A stretch of 64,000 nt of DNA, taken from Clostridia bacterium. GTDB taxonomy: Bacteria; Bacillota; Clostridia; Oscillospirales; CAG-272. The position numbers and the translations under genes were made by a program. The notes under the pieces are model-generated. The model made no database searches. It saw only the letters and a list, made by a program, of their open reading frames with translations, and had not been told where the DNA came from. The DNA lies in NCBI GenBank assembly GCA_017504405.1, contig JAFVRG010000011.1, forward strand, positions 1 to 64,000, read 5' to 3'. Shown here one piece after another: positions 15,633-24,458 of this stretch. Every line of letters begins with the position of its first letter. The stretch's first letter is position 1.

Positions 15633-17879
15633 TTATACACGGTAGCTAAGCTCTGTTATAATCGACGTTATGAACGATATCATCTTACCTATAAGGCTCG
15701 AGAACAGAAGCGCAACGAATATAATTATTGCCATTCCGACAATAGTGCATATGGTGATAAGTATGTTTTTACCTATCGAGTAATCGTGTGTTACCATCAT
15801 TCCGAAGAACAGAAGCAATCCTACCCATACGAAGGCAAAGCCTACGATAAAGGAAACGATTGACGCCTCGCTCTCGGTCACGAAGTTAGAGGCAATAGTG
15901 GTTACAATTATGAGCAGCGGTAACGGAGAGAGAGAATATCCCGTCGCTACCAGAATGTCCTTAAATGAACCCTCACCGTCAAAGAGTGTCGTCAGACACC
16001 AGTTGGCAACTACCCAAAGAAGAACAGGCACGAATACCGAAATAACCTGAACCATGAAGGATGAGTACTCGCCTCTCGGATTAAGGATGTAGCCCTGTCC
16101 TACCGTCTGATAATAGAAGGAAACTACGGTGACAGCCATAATTGTGAGAGCTGCTCTGACCGAACCACGCTTCTCATGCTTAAGATCCCAGAATCCGTCG
16201 AACGGATGGTATTGCAAATGATAAATGTACAACAGCTCCTCAACGTAGGTCTTCTTGCCGACGTGGAGTATTGCCGCCTTGTTTATCTTCTTTGCGAGCT
16301 TCTTAAACTTCATCCAAGCGAAGATAACAACAACAAGTATAATTATTAAGACGAAGAGGTAATTTGAAATCCATTCCTTACGAATTTCACTGTACGCTGC
16401 GGAATAGTTTTCGGTATCGTACGCCGCCTGATAGTAGTGGAGCGCACACTCATAACCCGTTTCGCCCTCCTCGTTAACTATTGCGTTACCGAGGTTGTAA
16501 TAGGAGTTACCAACTCCGATGTATGCAGTATCGAAGTTATTGTTGTGCATAAGAACGTTGAGCCAGTCGTTAGCAGCATCGCTGTATCTGTTCTCGTTCT
16601 CTGCACGCAGTGCCGTGTAGATATAATCACCGTAATCGGTGGATTTCAGTACCGTAAACGCCTTGGATTTAGAATCCAGAAGGAGCATAAGGCTCTTGCC
16701 GTTTATTTGTTGATAAGCTATACCGTTGACAGACTGAGTATTACCGAGCTGCTCGCCCATATCACCGAATGCGAACAGAAGGTTACCGTTCTTGTCATAC
16801 GTAAATACCTTATTTCTGAGCTGGTCAATGAGCGACCAGGTGCCCTCAGGTCCTGTCGCAACGTCAACAACCTTCGAGGGGTCGGTGTAGGTCTCACCCG
16901 AAAGGTCAACCTCGCCTCCTACGTCGAAGAAGCCGTTACGTCTCATTATTTCCTTACCTGCCGAATTGAGCTTCTTTACAGGTGAGTAATCCGCAGTCTT
17001 GGAATCAATAGCTCCCGCCTGCTTATCCTTATCAATTGTTGAGGTGGTTGCGTAAACAAATCCGTCCTCGTCAATCGTCAGGTTGTTAAACTCGGTTGAA
17101 ACGTAGGTTTTCGAGTTAGCTCTCTGCTCTGCGGTCTGGAAACGACGCCACAGCATTTCAATTACGCTGTACGTAACCTTCTGAGCTCCGATGAAGCCCG
17201 TAAAGTCGCCGTTTTCGGTCATAACGATAACGCCCTGATAGGTGGACGAGGATACTACGAACACTCTGCCGTAGTCGTCTACTGCTATCGCAACAGGCTT
17301 ATACGTTGAGTCCTCACCGAAGTGTACCGACTGAGGTCTTGCTATCGTTCTCTCGTACGTGCCCTCATTATCAGCGCTGAATACTACAATTCTCTGATTA
17401 TCGGTATCACATACGAAAATCTTTTTGTCGATTATGTTGCCCTCGTCATCCTTATACTCCTTGACGAAAAGACCTCTCGCTCCGTTGAACTTATCGGATT
17501 TACCGTTTTCGTTCTTAAAGCCTGAAATCTCGTACTTAAATCTGTACGTTTTGTCAAGGACGAGGACACGGCTGTAACCGTTTGTTCCTGCAAGGTAATC
17601 AAGCAGATAAACGTTGCCGTCGCTGTCAGCGGTTATGTCGTAGAGAGTATTGAGTGAGGTACAGAATGTATCACGTCCCTCCTCAAGTCCCTCGAATATC
17701 CACTTAGCGTTTACATTCGTGGTTCTTGCCGGGGTATACGCCGCAGGAGACGGGAGCATCTCTCCGTCGATAGAGTAGGTGTACGTCTGGTACGGCTCTA
17801 TCGCAGAAACGGAAAGCGTTCCGAAAATCATAACTGCGGTAAGGGCAAGAAGAATTACGGAAAATAGTTTCTTTTTCAT
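15633..17879 (-). CDS. Secreted NHL-type beta-propeller fused to a Yip1-like membrane domain
   Basis: The 748-residue protein begins with a signal peptide (about residues 1-26, ending VSA). It continues with propeller blades of the NHL type (about 50-425; LYDITADSDGNVYLLD, DNQRIVVFSADNEG, LTIDEDGFVYATTS). A TPR-like helical stretch follows (about 435-505, RYSDAANDWLNVL, ALHYYQAAYDTENY). There is then one membrane span, a basic linker, and a Yip1-like region with about five spans (565-745). The propeller should face outside and the linker inside. It lies between the permeases and DUF5696, suggesting a membrane scaffold or sensor of the uptake machinery. The function is unknown. Confidence 0.78.
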   Translation of the reverse strand: MKKKLFSVILLALTAVMIFGTLSVSAIEPYQTYTYSIDGEMLPSPAAYTPARTTNVNAKWIFEGLEEGRDTFCTSLNTLYDITADSDGNVYLLDYLAGTNGYSRVLVLDKTYRFKYEISGFKNENGKSDKFNGARGLFVKEYKDDEGNIIDKKIFVCDTDNQRIVVFSADNEGTYERTIARPQSVHFGEDSTYKPVAIAVDDYGRVFVVSSSTYQGVIVMTENGDFTGFIGAQKVTYSVIEMLWRRFQTAEQRANSKTYVSTEFNNLTIDEDGFVYATTSTIDKDKQAGAIDSKTADYSPVKKLNSAGKEIMRRNGFFDVGGEVDLSGETYTDPSKVVDVATGPEGTWSLIDQLRNKVFTYDKNGNLLFAFGDMGEQLGNTQSVNGIAYQQINGKSLMLLLDSKSKAFTVLKSTDYGDYIYTALRAENENRYSDAANDWLNVLMHNNNFDTAYIGVGNSYYNLGNAIVNEEGETGYECALHYYQAAYDTENYSAAYSEIRKEWISNYLFVLIIILVVVIFAWMKFKKLAKKINKAAILHVGKKTYVEELLYIYHLQYHPFDGFWDLKHEKRGSVRAALTIMAVTVVSFYYQTVGQGYILNPRGEYSSFMVQVISVFVPVLLWVVANWCLTTLFDGEGSFKDILVATGYSLSPLPLLIIVTTIASNFVTESEASIVSFIVGFAFVWVGLLLFFGMMVTHDYSIGKNILITICTIVGMAIIIFVALLFSSLIGKMISFITSIITELSYRV

Positions 17880-17891
17880 CGCTATACCTCC

Positions 17892-18770
17892 TTAATCCTT
17901 CATACCGCTCGAGCCCATGGTTTCGATAATCTTACTCTGGTTAATGACGAATACCGTAATCGGTACAATCATCATAACAACCGTGGATGCAGCACCTGCA
18001 CCCTGACGGGCAATACCGCCCGAAACTATCTGACCTATGGCGTAGGTAAAGGTTTTTAACTGTTCGGAATGAATGAATACGGAAGCGCCTGAGTTCCACA
18101 GCGACTTGAACGACTCAATGATGAGCGTCAGCGCCGCAGGCTTAACCATCGGCATTGCGATAGTCAAAAACGTTCTGAATTCCGATGCACCGTCAAGTCT
18201 CGCACTCTCAAGGACAGCGTCGGATACCGAGCTCTCAAAGAACTGCTTCATAAGGTAAACACCCAGCGTTCCTGCCAGAGTCGGAACTATGATAGCAAGG
18301 TATGTATCGATAAATCCGAGCGCAGAAAGAATGATAAAGTGTGCAACCTGGTGAACCGTCTGATGGAACATCAGTGACATAACGATTATTTTGAATATAA
18401 AATCTCTTCCGGGGAATTTCATTTTCGCAAGCGCATAAGCGGCGAGCGAGCCGAGAATCAAGCTACCGAAGGTTCCGCAAAGAGTGAGGAACACGGTATT
18501 GAATATGTATCTCGAGAAGGGAACCCACGAATCGTTCAGAAGTGTGAACAAATCGGTGAAGTTCGTCAGCGTCGGGTGTATAGGCAGAAATCTCGGCGGG
18601 AACATAAACAGCTCGTCAAGAGGCTTCAAGGCATGCATAATTACGTAAAACATCGGAAGGAACATAAATACTCCGAGTATTACGAGGAAGAAGGTTATGC
18701 CTGCGTCTCCTCCGGCGGAACGGTTCAGTACGACCTTATGTCTGCGTGTTCTTAACTTTTTAACTTTCAT
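17892..18770 (-). CDS. Carbohydrate ABC transporter permease, MalG type (first pair)
   Basis: The 292-residue protein has six membrane spans and the EAA loop LESARLDGASEFRTFLTIAMP. The start ATG 18770 is separated from the upstream permease stop by a single base, so the two are translated together. The N-terminal tail is short and basic (KKLRTRRHKVVLNR). It forms the transmembrane channel with the product of 18772-19722, fed by the large solute-binding protein. Confidence 0.93.
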   Translation of the reverse strand: MKVKKLRTRRHKVVLNRSAGGDAGITFFLVILGVFMFLPMFYVIMHALKPLDELFMFPPRFLPIHPTLTNFTDLFTLLNDSWVPFSRYIFNTVFLTLCGTFGSLILGSLAAYALAKMKFPGRDFIFKIIVMSLMFHQTVHQVAHFIILSALGFIDTYLAIIVPTLAGTLGVYLMKQFFESSVSDAVLESARLDGASEFRTFLTIAMPMVKPAALTLIIESFKSLWNSGASVFIHSEQLKTFTYAIGQIVSGGIARQGAGAASTVVMMIVPITVFVINQSKIIETMGSSGMKD

Positions 18771-18771
18771 A

Positions 18772-19722
18772 TCACTGACCCACCTTCGAAAGAGCTTTCT
18801 TGATGATAGAGTTTGCTCCCAGCATTACAATAAAGAGTATTACTGCAATTGCCGAGGAATAACCTATCTCATAACGAGTTGTACCGTAATCCTCAAGATG
18901 GTGCATTATCGTATATGCGGCGTAGTCAACCGATATACTCGTTCCGAGAAGTCCCGTAACGACTGCACCAAAGCCGAAGGAGTTGGTGATTGCGAGAACC
19001 GCACCGAACATGAGCTGAGGACGCATCATCGGAAGAGTGACGAACCACGCCTCCTGCCATCTGTTCTTAATGCCGTCAACCGCTGCAGCCTCATAAAGGC
19101 TTCTGTCAACCGTTTGCAGACCTGCAATGAAGGATAAGAACGCCGTACCGAGCGAGGTCCACAGAGCGACGAGTATACATATTGGCATTACGTATGACGC
19201 ATCGTTTAGGAACTGTATCGGTTCGGTTACTATACCGAGATTGAGCAATATTCCGTTTATCCAGCCGTGTGCGTCGCCCGAGAACATCGTTTTCCATATG
19301 ATATAAACGGAGCCCGATATTGACGGTGCGTAGAATACGAGCGTAACAACCGCACGGATTTTCGGCGGAAGCTCGTTGATAAACCACGCAACGAGGAATG
19401 AAAGAATATAGGAAACAGGTCCGGTTACACCTGCAAAAATCAAAGTATTTTTACAGGATATTATAAATATTTCATCATCAAAGAACAGTCGTGTATAGTT
19501 AGATACGCCAACGAAATGCGGCATCTGAAGCATATTGAAGTCGGTAAGGCTCAATACCATCGACAGAATAACCGGGAACACAGTGAACGTTAAGAAGAGA
19601 ATGAGAAACGGCGCTATCATAAAGTAAGCAACCTTATTTTTCTTCATCTCTTTCCATGTCCACTGCCAACGTGTCATATCTTTTCTCGATACAGGACGTT
19701 TAACCGTATTTTTTTCTGACAT
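18772..19722 (-). CDS. Carbohydrate ABC transporter permease, MalF type (first pair)
   Basis: The 316-residue protein has six spans and the EAA loop YEAAAVDGIKNRWQEAWFVTLP. It lies 37 bases after the solute-binding protein gene and abuts its MalG-like partner. The order binding protein, MalF-like, MalG-like is standard for CUT1 sugar importers (oligosaccharides). The absence of an ATPase gene is also usual for this class in Bacillota, where one ATPase serves several importers. Confidence 0.93.
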   Translation of the reverse strand: MSEKNTVKRPVSRKDMTRWQWTWKEMKKNKVAYFMIAPFLILFLTFTVFPVILSMVLSLTDFNMLQMPHFVGVSNYTRLFFDDEIFIISCKNTLIFAGVTGPVSYILSFLVAWFINELPPKIRAVVTLVFYAPSISGSVYIIWKTMFSGDAHGWINGILLNLGIVTEPIQFLNDASYVMPICILVALWTSLGTAFLSFIAGLQTVDRSLYEAAAVDGIKNRWQEAWFVTLPMMRPQLMFGAVLAITNSFGFGAVVTGLLGTSISVDYAAYTIMHHLEDYGTTRYEIGYSSAIAVILFIVMLGANSIIKKALSKVGQ

Positions 19723-19759
19723 GTACTTTTACTCCTTTAATTATTTGTAGCGAAAGAAA

Positions 19760-22700
19760 TTACTGAGCCAAGGTCTGTTCGAGCGTACTGCCTATTCCGA
19801 TTATAGGCAGACCGAATTCCTCTCGCTTACGGTTAATTTCCTTGTTAATGGTGTTAATGTAGGATTTCATTTCGTATCCGGGGTCGGTCTTATTGTTATA
19901 AGCGTCCATGAATGCGAACTGAACGTAACGCTGAATAATGTAGTTTCCGGGGTAGTTAGCTACTGCGGCAAGCTCGGCAATCTGGTCCTTTATATTAGCC
20001 AGCTCCTTACTCGTCCAGGAGAGCTTCTCTATCGCCTGAAGGTTTGCTGTTGCATATTTTGCGGAGGGACCGATGAGGGCAACCATTTCATTACCGTACT
20101 GCGCCTGCATATCGGCACTGGACTGCCACTTCATGAACTCCCACGCCTCATTCTTCTTATCAGAACCGTACAGCATAACCGTTGCGGTTACAGCAGACGT
20201 ACTGGAATGGTCAACCGTTCCGTCTGCGCGCATCGTTCCGGGTATCTTGGTAAACGTCCATACGTTTCTGATTTCTGTTGCAAATACTATGAGGGTATTA
20301 TAGGTTGTAACGTAGTCACCGACAACTATCGGTAATTCTCCCGTTCTGAAACGGTTTGACGCATCAAACGTGAGCGGGAATGAGTAGTCGATATAGAGAC
20401 TGGCAACCTTATTGAAGATTTCGAGCTGAAGGTCATCGCCGTAGGCTATCTGGGAGCCTGCGTAAATACCGCCCTCCTCCTCGTATCTCCATATGCTCGC
20501 TCCGCTCTGGTAAATCATCTGACCTATCGTTGCCTCGTATGCTATACCTATTTCCATATTCTTGGCAACGAGTGCTGTGTTGATTTTGAGTAGGTCGTCC
20601 CAGGTTTCGGGAACGTTGAGCTGCATGTTTGCGAGAATATCCTCACGGATAAACATCATTGAGAATGCCATCGTTTCGGGGAGTCCGTAAAGCTGTCCGT
20701 AAAGGCTGATAGGCACGAGCGCCGACTGGCTGAACACCTCACCGTTGAGGTATCCGTCAACGTCCTCAAACTGATTGAGCGAGGTAACGGCGCCTCTAAT
20801 AGCATAGTTAATGGTATCCGCCGCCAGAAGACCGATATACGCATCAGGGCCTGCTCCTGCAAGAACCGAGGGAAGCAGAGTTCCCGTCGTAACGAGCTTG
20901 AGGTTTACTGCAATACCCGTCTTGGGTGTGAAGTTATCGTTTATAAGGTTACGCCATATCTGCGACTGGTCACGACCGTATGCAAGCCATACGTCAATGG
21001 TTTTACCCTCGTGAGCCACGTCGGTGACACCCATCGAGTTGTAATCAACCACAAAGCTCTTGAAGAATGCAGAAATTTCAAACCAAGCTGCCTTGAAAAA
21101 TCCTGCATCAGCCTCGGGCAATTCTGCATCGGGTGACTGGACCGTGAAGCTGTCCACGGTCAGTGATTGCTCCTTTGAGTCGTTAATCCAGGTACCGAGA
21201 GTACCGACGTAGGTTTTCAGACTCGAAAGGTTCGGGGCTATCTGATTTTCGGGATCCTTACCCATTGTATTGAGCAGGCGGGCAATGTTGTCAAGCGTTA
21301 CAACGTGCGAGCCTGTGGTTCCGCATATATCCTTGATGCTCGCAGAAACGTTCTCCAACGTTTTTGCAGATTCAAGAAGAGAACGGATGGTTCCCGGCAT
21401 TATCTTTGTAAAGTTGTATGACCTGTACTCATCAGGCTCAGCTCCTGTGAGACGTACAATTTCGAGGTATGCGTTGTTAATCGCTGTAAGTGTGGATTCA
21501 ATAGTTCCTATTATAGCGGAGAGGTCGCCAAGTCCTACCTCGAGATAAATCGTGTAGGTCTTTCCCTCTTCGAGATAAAATTCAAACGTCTTATCACCGT
21601 TACCGATCGCATTTACCTGCCAATCCTTGGAGTAGGCAAAACGGGTGTAATACGCCTCGTGGAAGGGTACGGTAGGAATTTCTCCGTATATACCTCCGCT
21701 GATTTTCAGAACTCGGGATACGAACATTCCCTCAAGGGCGGTCTGCTTATATCTCATAACGATATTGTGAAGACCCGTCTTCTTCGCCGTGAAGGTGTAT
21801 GCCGCCCACTGTCCCGCCGTATGGTAGCTGTTAGCACCTATGGTGTTGAGGTACTGCGAACCGGGAGAGGTCTGCACGTTTTCAACGGTGTTGGTTTCCT
21901 TATTGAACTTGTTCGACGTGTTTATAGCCGAGGTTCTGTCGCTCGATGCGTAGATTGACGTATCGGAAACGAAGGTAGGATACTCAGCCTCAAACTTTAT
22001 CACCGAATCCGCAGGAGCCTTTGTCGCTCCGTACGTGTTCTTTATGTTCTCTATGTACTTGTCGTAGGAGATGGTGTTCTCTACTCTGTAAAGAACTATC
22101 GCCTTGACCGCCATGCTCTCTCTCGATGCGTAAAGGGATACGTAGTTGGTTCCCTCATTAAACTTGAATTCAAAGCGGTCAACCGTATATCCGTTAGAGT
22201 CAACGCACTCGTAGGTGAGCCACTCAGGCTTCGTCAGACCGATAGAGGGACGCAGGTCGTTTCCGTTTATATCGTCCTTGATATACGGAGTTCCGTTTGC
22301 ATCGTACTCGTAGTTATAGGTCCACGATTTCGTAAGGGTGAGTGAGCGTGCTTCTGAGAAGGGCACCTTACCGTTTACGTAAAGAGTACGCTCGATGGAA
22401 GATGTGGTGCTGCTGACGGGGGCATACAGAATACGTATTCCGTAAAGGCCGTCGGCGGGAACCTCTACCTTCCACGTTGCCGTTCCGTAGTCGGGCAGGT
22501 ACAGTGCGCTGTCAGCGCCCTCAAAATCCTTATACCTGTCGAGATCAAGGTCGGCGAGCGTCGTTTTGGGGAGATCGAAATCGAGCTTCAAAACATCTTC
22601 ATTGGTTATTCCACTCGAGGAAGCAACGAAGTCGTTTAGAACGTCAATTACGATTTCACTATCTCCTTTCTGTAATCCGGCATCTGCGTTACGCTTGGCA

Positions 22701-22882
22701 TACGTGGAATAAGATACAGCGTTGAGTATGTCGCTAATCTGTCCCCAGTCGTATGATGAGCCGGATGAAGAATTTGAACCGCCGGAGTTATCAGCGGCTG
22801 CTGCCGTGATTCCCATCGAACCTATTACGGTTACGAGAGTCAGAATCAAGGCAACAAATTGCAAAAACCGTGTTTTCTTCAT
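19760..22882 (-). CDS. Giant extracellular solute-binding protein with N-terminal beta-rich domains
   Basis: The protein has 1040 residues, about twice the usual length. Start ATG 22882 is chosen because AGGAGG lies ten bases upstream and a signal peptide (about residues 1-32) follows directly. After a Ser/Gly linker come two beta-rich, carbohydrate-binding-like regions (about 60-270 with LYVNGKVPFSEARSL, and 290-470). A helical spacer (480-600) and a family-1-like solute-binding domain (about 625-1030; IDVWLAYGRDQ, YGLPETMAFSMMFIREDIL) follow. The signal peptide has no lipobox Cys, so the protein is either released, held by an uncleaved N-terminus, or held through partners. It is the first gene of the operon, with promoter and palindromes upstream. 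Confidence 0.85.
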   Translation of the reverse strand: MKKTRFLQFVALILTLVTVIGSMGITAAAADNSGGSNSSSGSSYDWGQISDILNAVSYSTYAKRNADAGLQKGDSEIVIDVLNDFVASSSGITNEDVLKLDFDLPKTTLADLDLDRYKDFEGADSALYLPDYGTATWKVEVPADGLYGIRILYAPVSSTTSSIERTLYVNGKVPFSEARSLTLTKSWTYNYEYDANGTPYIKDDINGNDLRPSIGLTKPEWLTYECVDSNGYTVDRFEFKFNEGTNYVSLYASRESMAVKAIVLYRVENTISYDKYIENIKNTYGATKAPADSVIKFEAEYPTFVSDTSIYASSDRTSAINTSNKFNKETNTVENVQTSPGSQYLNTIGANSYHTAGQWAAYTFTAKKTGLHNIVMRYKQTALEGMFVSRVLKISGGIYGEIPTVPFHEAYYTRFAYSKDWQVNAIGNGDKTFEFYLEEGKTYTIYLEVGLGDLSAIIGTIESTLTAINNAYLEIVRLTGAEPDEYRSYNFTKIMPGTIRSLLESAKTLENVSASIKDICGTTGSHVVTLDNIARLLNTMGKDPENQIAPNLSSLKTYVGTLGTWINDSKEQSLTVDSFTVQSPDAELPEADAGFFKAAWFEISAFFKSFVVDYNSMGVTDVAHEGKTIDVWLAYGRDQSQIWRNLINDNFTPKTGIAVNLKLVTTGTLLPSVLAGAGPDAYIGLLAADTINYAIRGAVTSLNQFEDVDGYLNGEVFSQSALVPISLYGQLYGLPETMAFSMMFIREDILANMQLNVPETWDDLLKINTALVAKNMEIGIAYEATIGQMIYQSGASIWRYEEEGGIYAGSQIAYGDDLQLEIFNKVASLYIDYSFPLTFDASNRFRTGELPIVVGDYVTTYNTLIVFATEIRNVWTFTKIPGTMRADGTVDHSSTSAVTATVMLYGSDKKNEAWEFMKWQSSADMQAQYGNEMVALIGPSAKYATANLQAIEKLSWTSKELANIKDQIAELAAVANYPGNYIIQRYVQFAFMDAYNNKTDPGYEMKSYINTINKEINRKREEFGLPIIGIGSTLEQTLAQ

Positions 22883-22948
22883 CTGAAAACATCCTCCTAA
22901 ATGAGTAATACTGCCATACAACATAAAATTGACTTTACAGTTATATAT

Positions 22949-22977
22949 ATAATAGCACAAAGAATTTATTAAGTCAA
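22949..22977 (-). promoter_or_regulatory. Promoter of the glycan transport operon
   Basis: Minus-strand TTGACT (22972-22977) and TATTAT (22949-22954) are 17 bases apart, about 67 bases upstream of the solute-binding protein start. Confidence 0.7.
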
Positions 22978-23028
22978 GGTAAAATTTTTGCGTGCAAATT
23001 TATAAAAACCAAAAAAATCCAATTATTC

Positions 23029-23075
23029 TTCAAAAATGGAAGATTGTGGAAACGCCATTTTTGAAAGAAATGGCG
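23029..23075. promoter_or_regulatory. Mutually exclusive hairpins in the operon's upstream region
   Basis: The segment 23055-23065 (CCATTTTTGAA) is the exact complement of 23029-23039. The overlapping CGCCATTT (23053-23060) pairs instead with AAATGGCG (23068-23075). Only one hairpin can form at a time, as in attenuators. Whether this region is transcribed is not known. The rest of 22983-23308 holds no coding frame with a ribosome binding site. Confidence 0.45.
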
Positions 23076-23111
23076 CTGTTTTAACGGGCAGACAAAGAGT
23101 TGTTCAAAAAA

Positions 23112-23126
23112 GTAAATTATATTTAC
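23112..23126. promoter_or_regulatory. Palindromic candidate operator 1 (GTAAAT-N3-ATTTAC)
   Basis: A perfect 6-bp-arm palindrome. A second copy with the same arms lies 74 bp away (23186-23200), about seven helical turns, which suits a repressor bound at both sites. Confidence 0.6.
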
Positions 23127-23185
23127 TAATTTTGTGTTGTTTTTTCTCGCATTTTTGCTATTCGTGTTTGATTTTTGCATTTTAA

Positions 23186-23200
23186 GTAAATTGTATTTAC
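23186..23200. promoter_or_regulatory. Palindromic candidate operator 2 (GTAAAT-N3-ATTTAC)
   Basis: Same arms as 23112-23126. On the minus strand it overlaps a TACAAT box 17 bases after TTTTCA, a possible distal promoter reading toward the transport operon. Confidence 0.6.
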
Positions 23201-23267
23201 CTTGACAGGATGTGAAAATGCAGTTTTTACCAATAATACACTTGTTTACCTTTTTGTGAAAGTTGCA

Positions 23268-23294
23268 CAAAAAAAGGTGTAGATTTTCTACACC
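23268..23294 (-). terminator. Terminator of mnmA
   Basis: GGTGTAG (23276-23282) pairs with CTACACC (23288-23294). On the minus strand the stem is followed by a run of T (complement of the A run at 23268-23275). Confidence 0.85.
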
Positions 23295-23308
23295 CTCAAT
23301 TTTTGAGC

Positions 23309-24328
23309 TCACCGTACAATTCCCCCAAAGGCGATTCCGTTTTCGTCATAAAAAACAGCCGACTGCCCCGGTGTAACAGCGCGTGCCCCCTCCTGCGCCG
23401 ATACCTTTGCCGTGCCGTTTCCGAGAAATTTCACCCTGACCTCAACTCTTGGCGAGAGGTATCTGAATTTGGCTGTGAGAGATACCTCGCCGTCCTCTGC
23501 GGGAGCCATTCCCGAGAACACAAGACCGTCTACGTATATCTCATCGGCGGTGTGTTTTACCTCGTCGGAGAGGACTACGGTGTTATCGTCGGGATTTATT
23601 TTGCAGACAAACATTCTCTTTCCAAGTGAAATGCCCAAGCCCTTTCTCTGCCCTACCGTATAATGAATTATTCCCTTATGTCTGCCGAGCACCTTACCGT
23701 TCACGTCTACAAAATTCCCCTCGGGTGAGGATTGGAAATTGCGTTCAATATAGCCCGCATAATCATTGTCGGGGATAAAGCATATTTCCTGACTCTCCTT
23801 CGCATCTGCCGAGGGTAGTCCCTCTGCCCTCGACTCGCTCTGCACGTCGGTCTTCTCAATATCCGACAGCGGAAGGGTAAGATGGGCAAGTATTTCCTGA
23901 GGCAGACGCCACAAAACGTAGCTCTGGTCCTTCCTTTTATCCTTAGCGGGAGCTATGCAAAACCTTTCATTATTTTTAATAACACGCGCGTAATGCCCCG
24001 TTGCGATTTTGTCGAAGCCGTTTTCGATTGCAAAATCATACAGCACACGCAGCTTTACCTCGCTGTTACAGATAACACAGGGGTTAGGTGTCCTGCCCGA
24101 CAGGTATTCCGATGCAAAATTTTCAACGACACGCTCGTGAAACTCACGGGTGCAATCTATAACGTGCAAAGGCATTCCGAGAGCATCCGCACACCTTTGC
24201 GCTGAGGAAACGTCAGTGAAGCCGTGCATTTTCAGAACTGCGCCCTCAACCGAATGTCCCTTCTCTATCAACAGCTTCGCAGTATATGCGCTGTCAACGC
24301 CGCCGCTCATGCCAAGCAAAATTCTCAT
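23309..24328 (-). CDS. mnmA: tRNA-specific 2-thiouridylase MnmA
   Basis: Adds sulfur to U34 of tRNAs for Lys, Glu and Gln, using ATP and a sulfur relay. The 339-residue protein has the PP-loop SGGVDS at residues 8-13. The two catalytic cysteines lie in NPCVIC (Cys84) and SQEICFIP (Cys183). The C-terminal beta-barrel regions (VGQRKGLGI and AVFYDENGIAFGG) are present. It is slightly shorter than the usual 360 or so residues but has all key motifs. Start ATG 24328 follows GGGGGTG. It stands alone, with its own terminator, between the transport operon and glucokinase. Confidence 0.96.
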   Translation of the reverse strand: MRILLGMSGGVDSAYTAKLLIEKGHSVEGAVLKMHGFTDVSSAQRCADALGMPLHVIDCTREFHERVVENFASEYLSGRTPNPCVICNSEVKLRVLYDFAIENGFDKIATGHYARVIKNNERFCIAPAKDKRKDQSYVLWRLPQEILAHLTLPLSDIEKTDVQSESRAEGLPSADAKESQEICFIPDNDYAGYIERNFQSSPEGNFVDVNGKVLGRHKGIIHYTVGQRKGLGISLGKRMFVCKINPDDNTVVLSDEVKHTADEIYVDGLVFSGMAPAEDGEVSLTAKFRYLSPRVEVRVKFLGNGTAKVSAQEGARAVTPGQSAVFYDENGIAFGGIVR

Positions 24329-24399
24329 TTCAGCACCCCCTATCCCATATATTTTATAACACTATCAGCGATATGTCAATTATATTTTTAAAACCCGTA

Positions 24400-24428
24400 T
24401 TGACTTTTTGGGTGTGCAGCATTATAAT
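24400..24428 (+). promoter_or_regulatory. Promoter of the ROK glucokinase gene
   Basis: TTGACT (24400-24405) and TATAAT (24423-24428) are separated by 17 bases, 30 bases before the start codon. Confidence 0.8.
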
Positions 24429-24458
24429 AGTAAAAGAAATAACTTTCAGGAGAACAGT

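Noticed and set aside
22974..23312. 112-residue minus-strand frame upstream of the glycan operon
   Set aside because: It covers the palindromes, the hairpins and the mnmA terminator, lacks a ribosome binding site and is Lys/Asn/Phe-biased as expected from AT-rich DNA.
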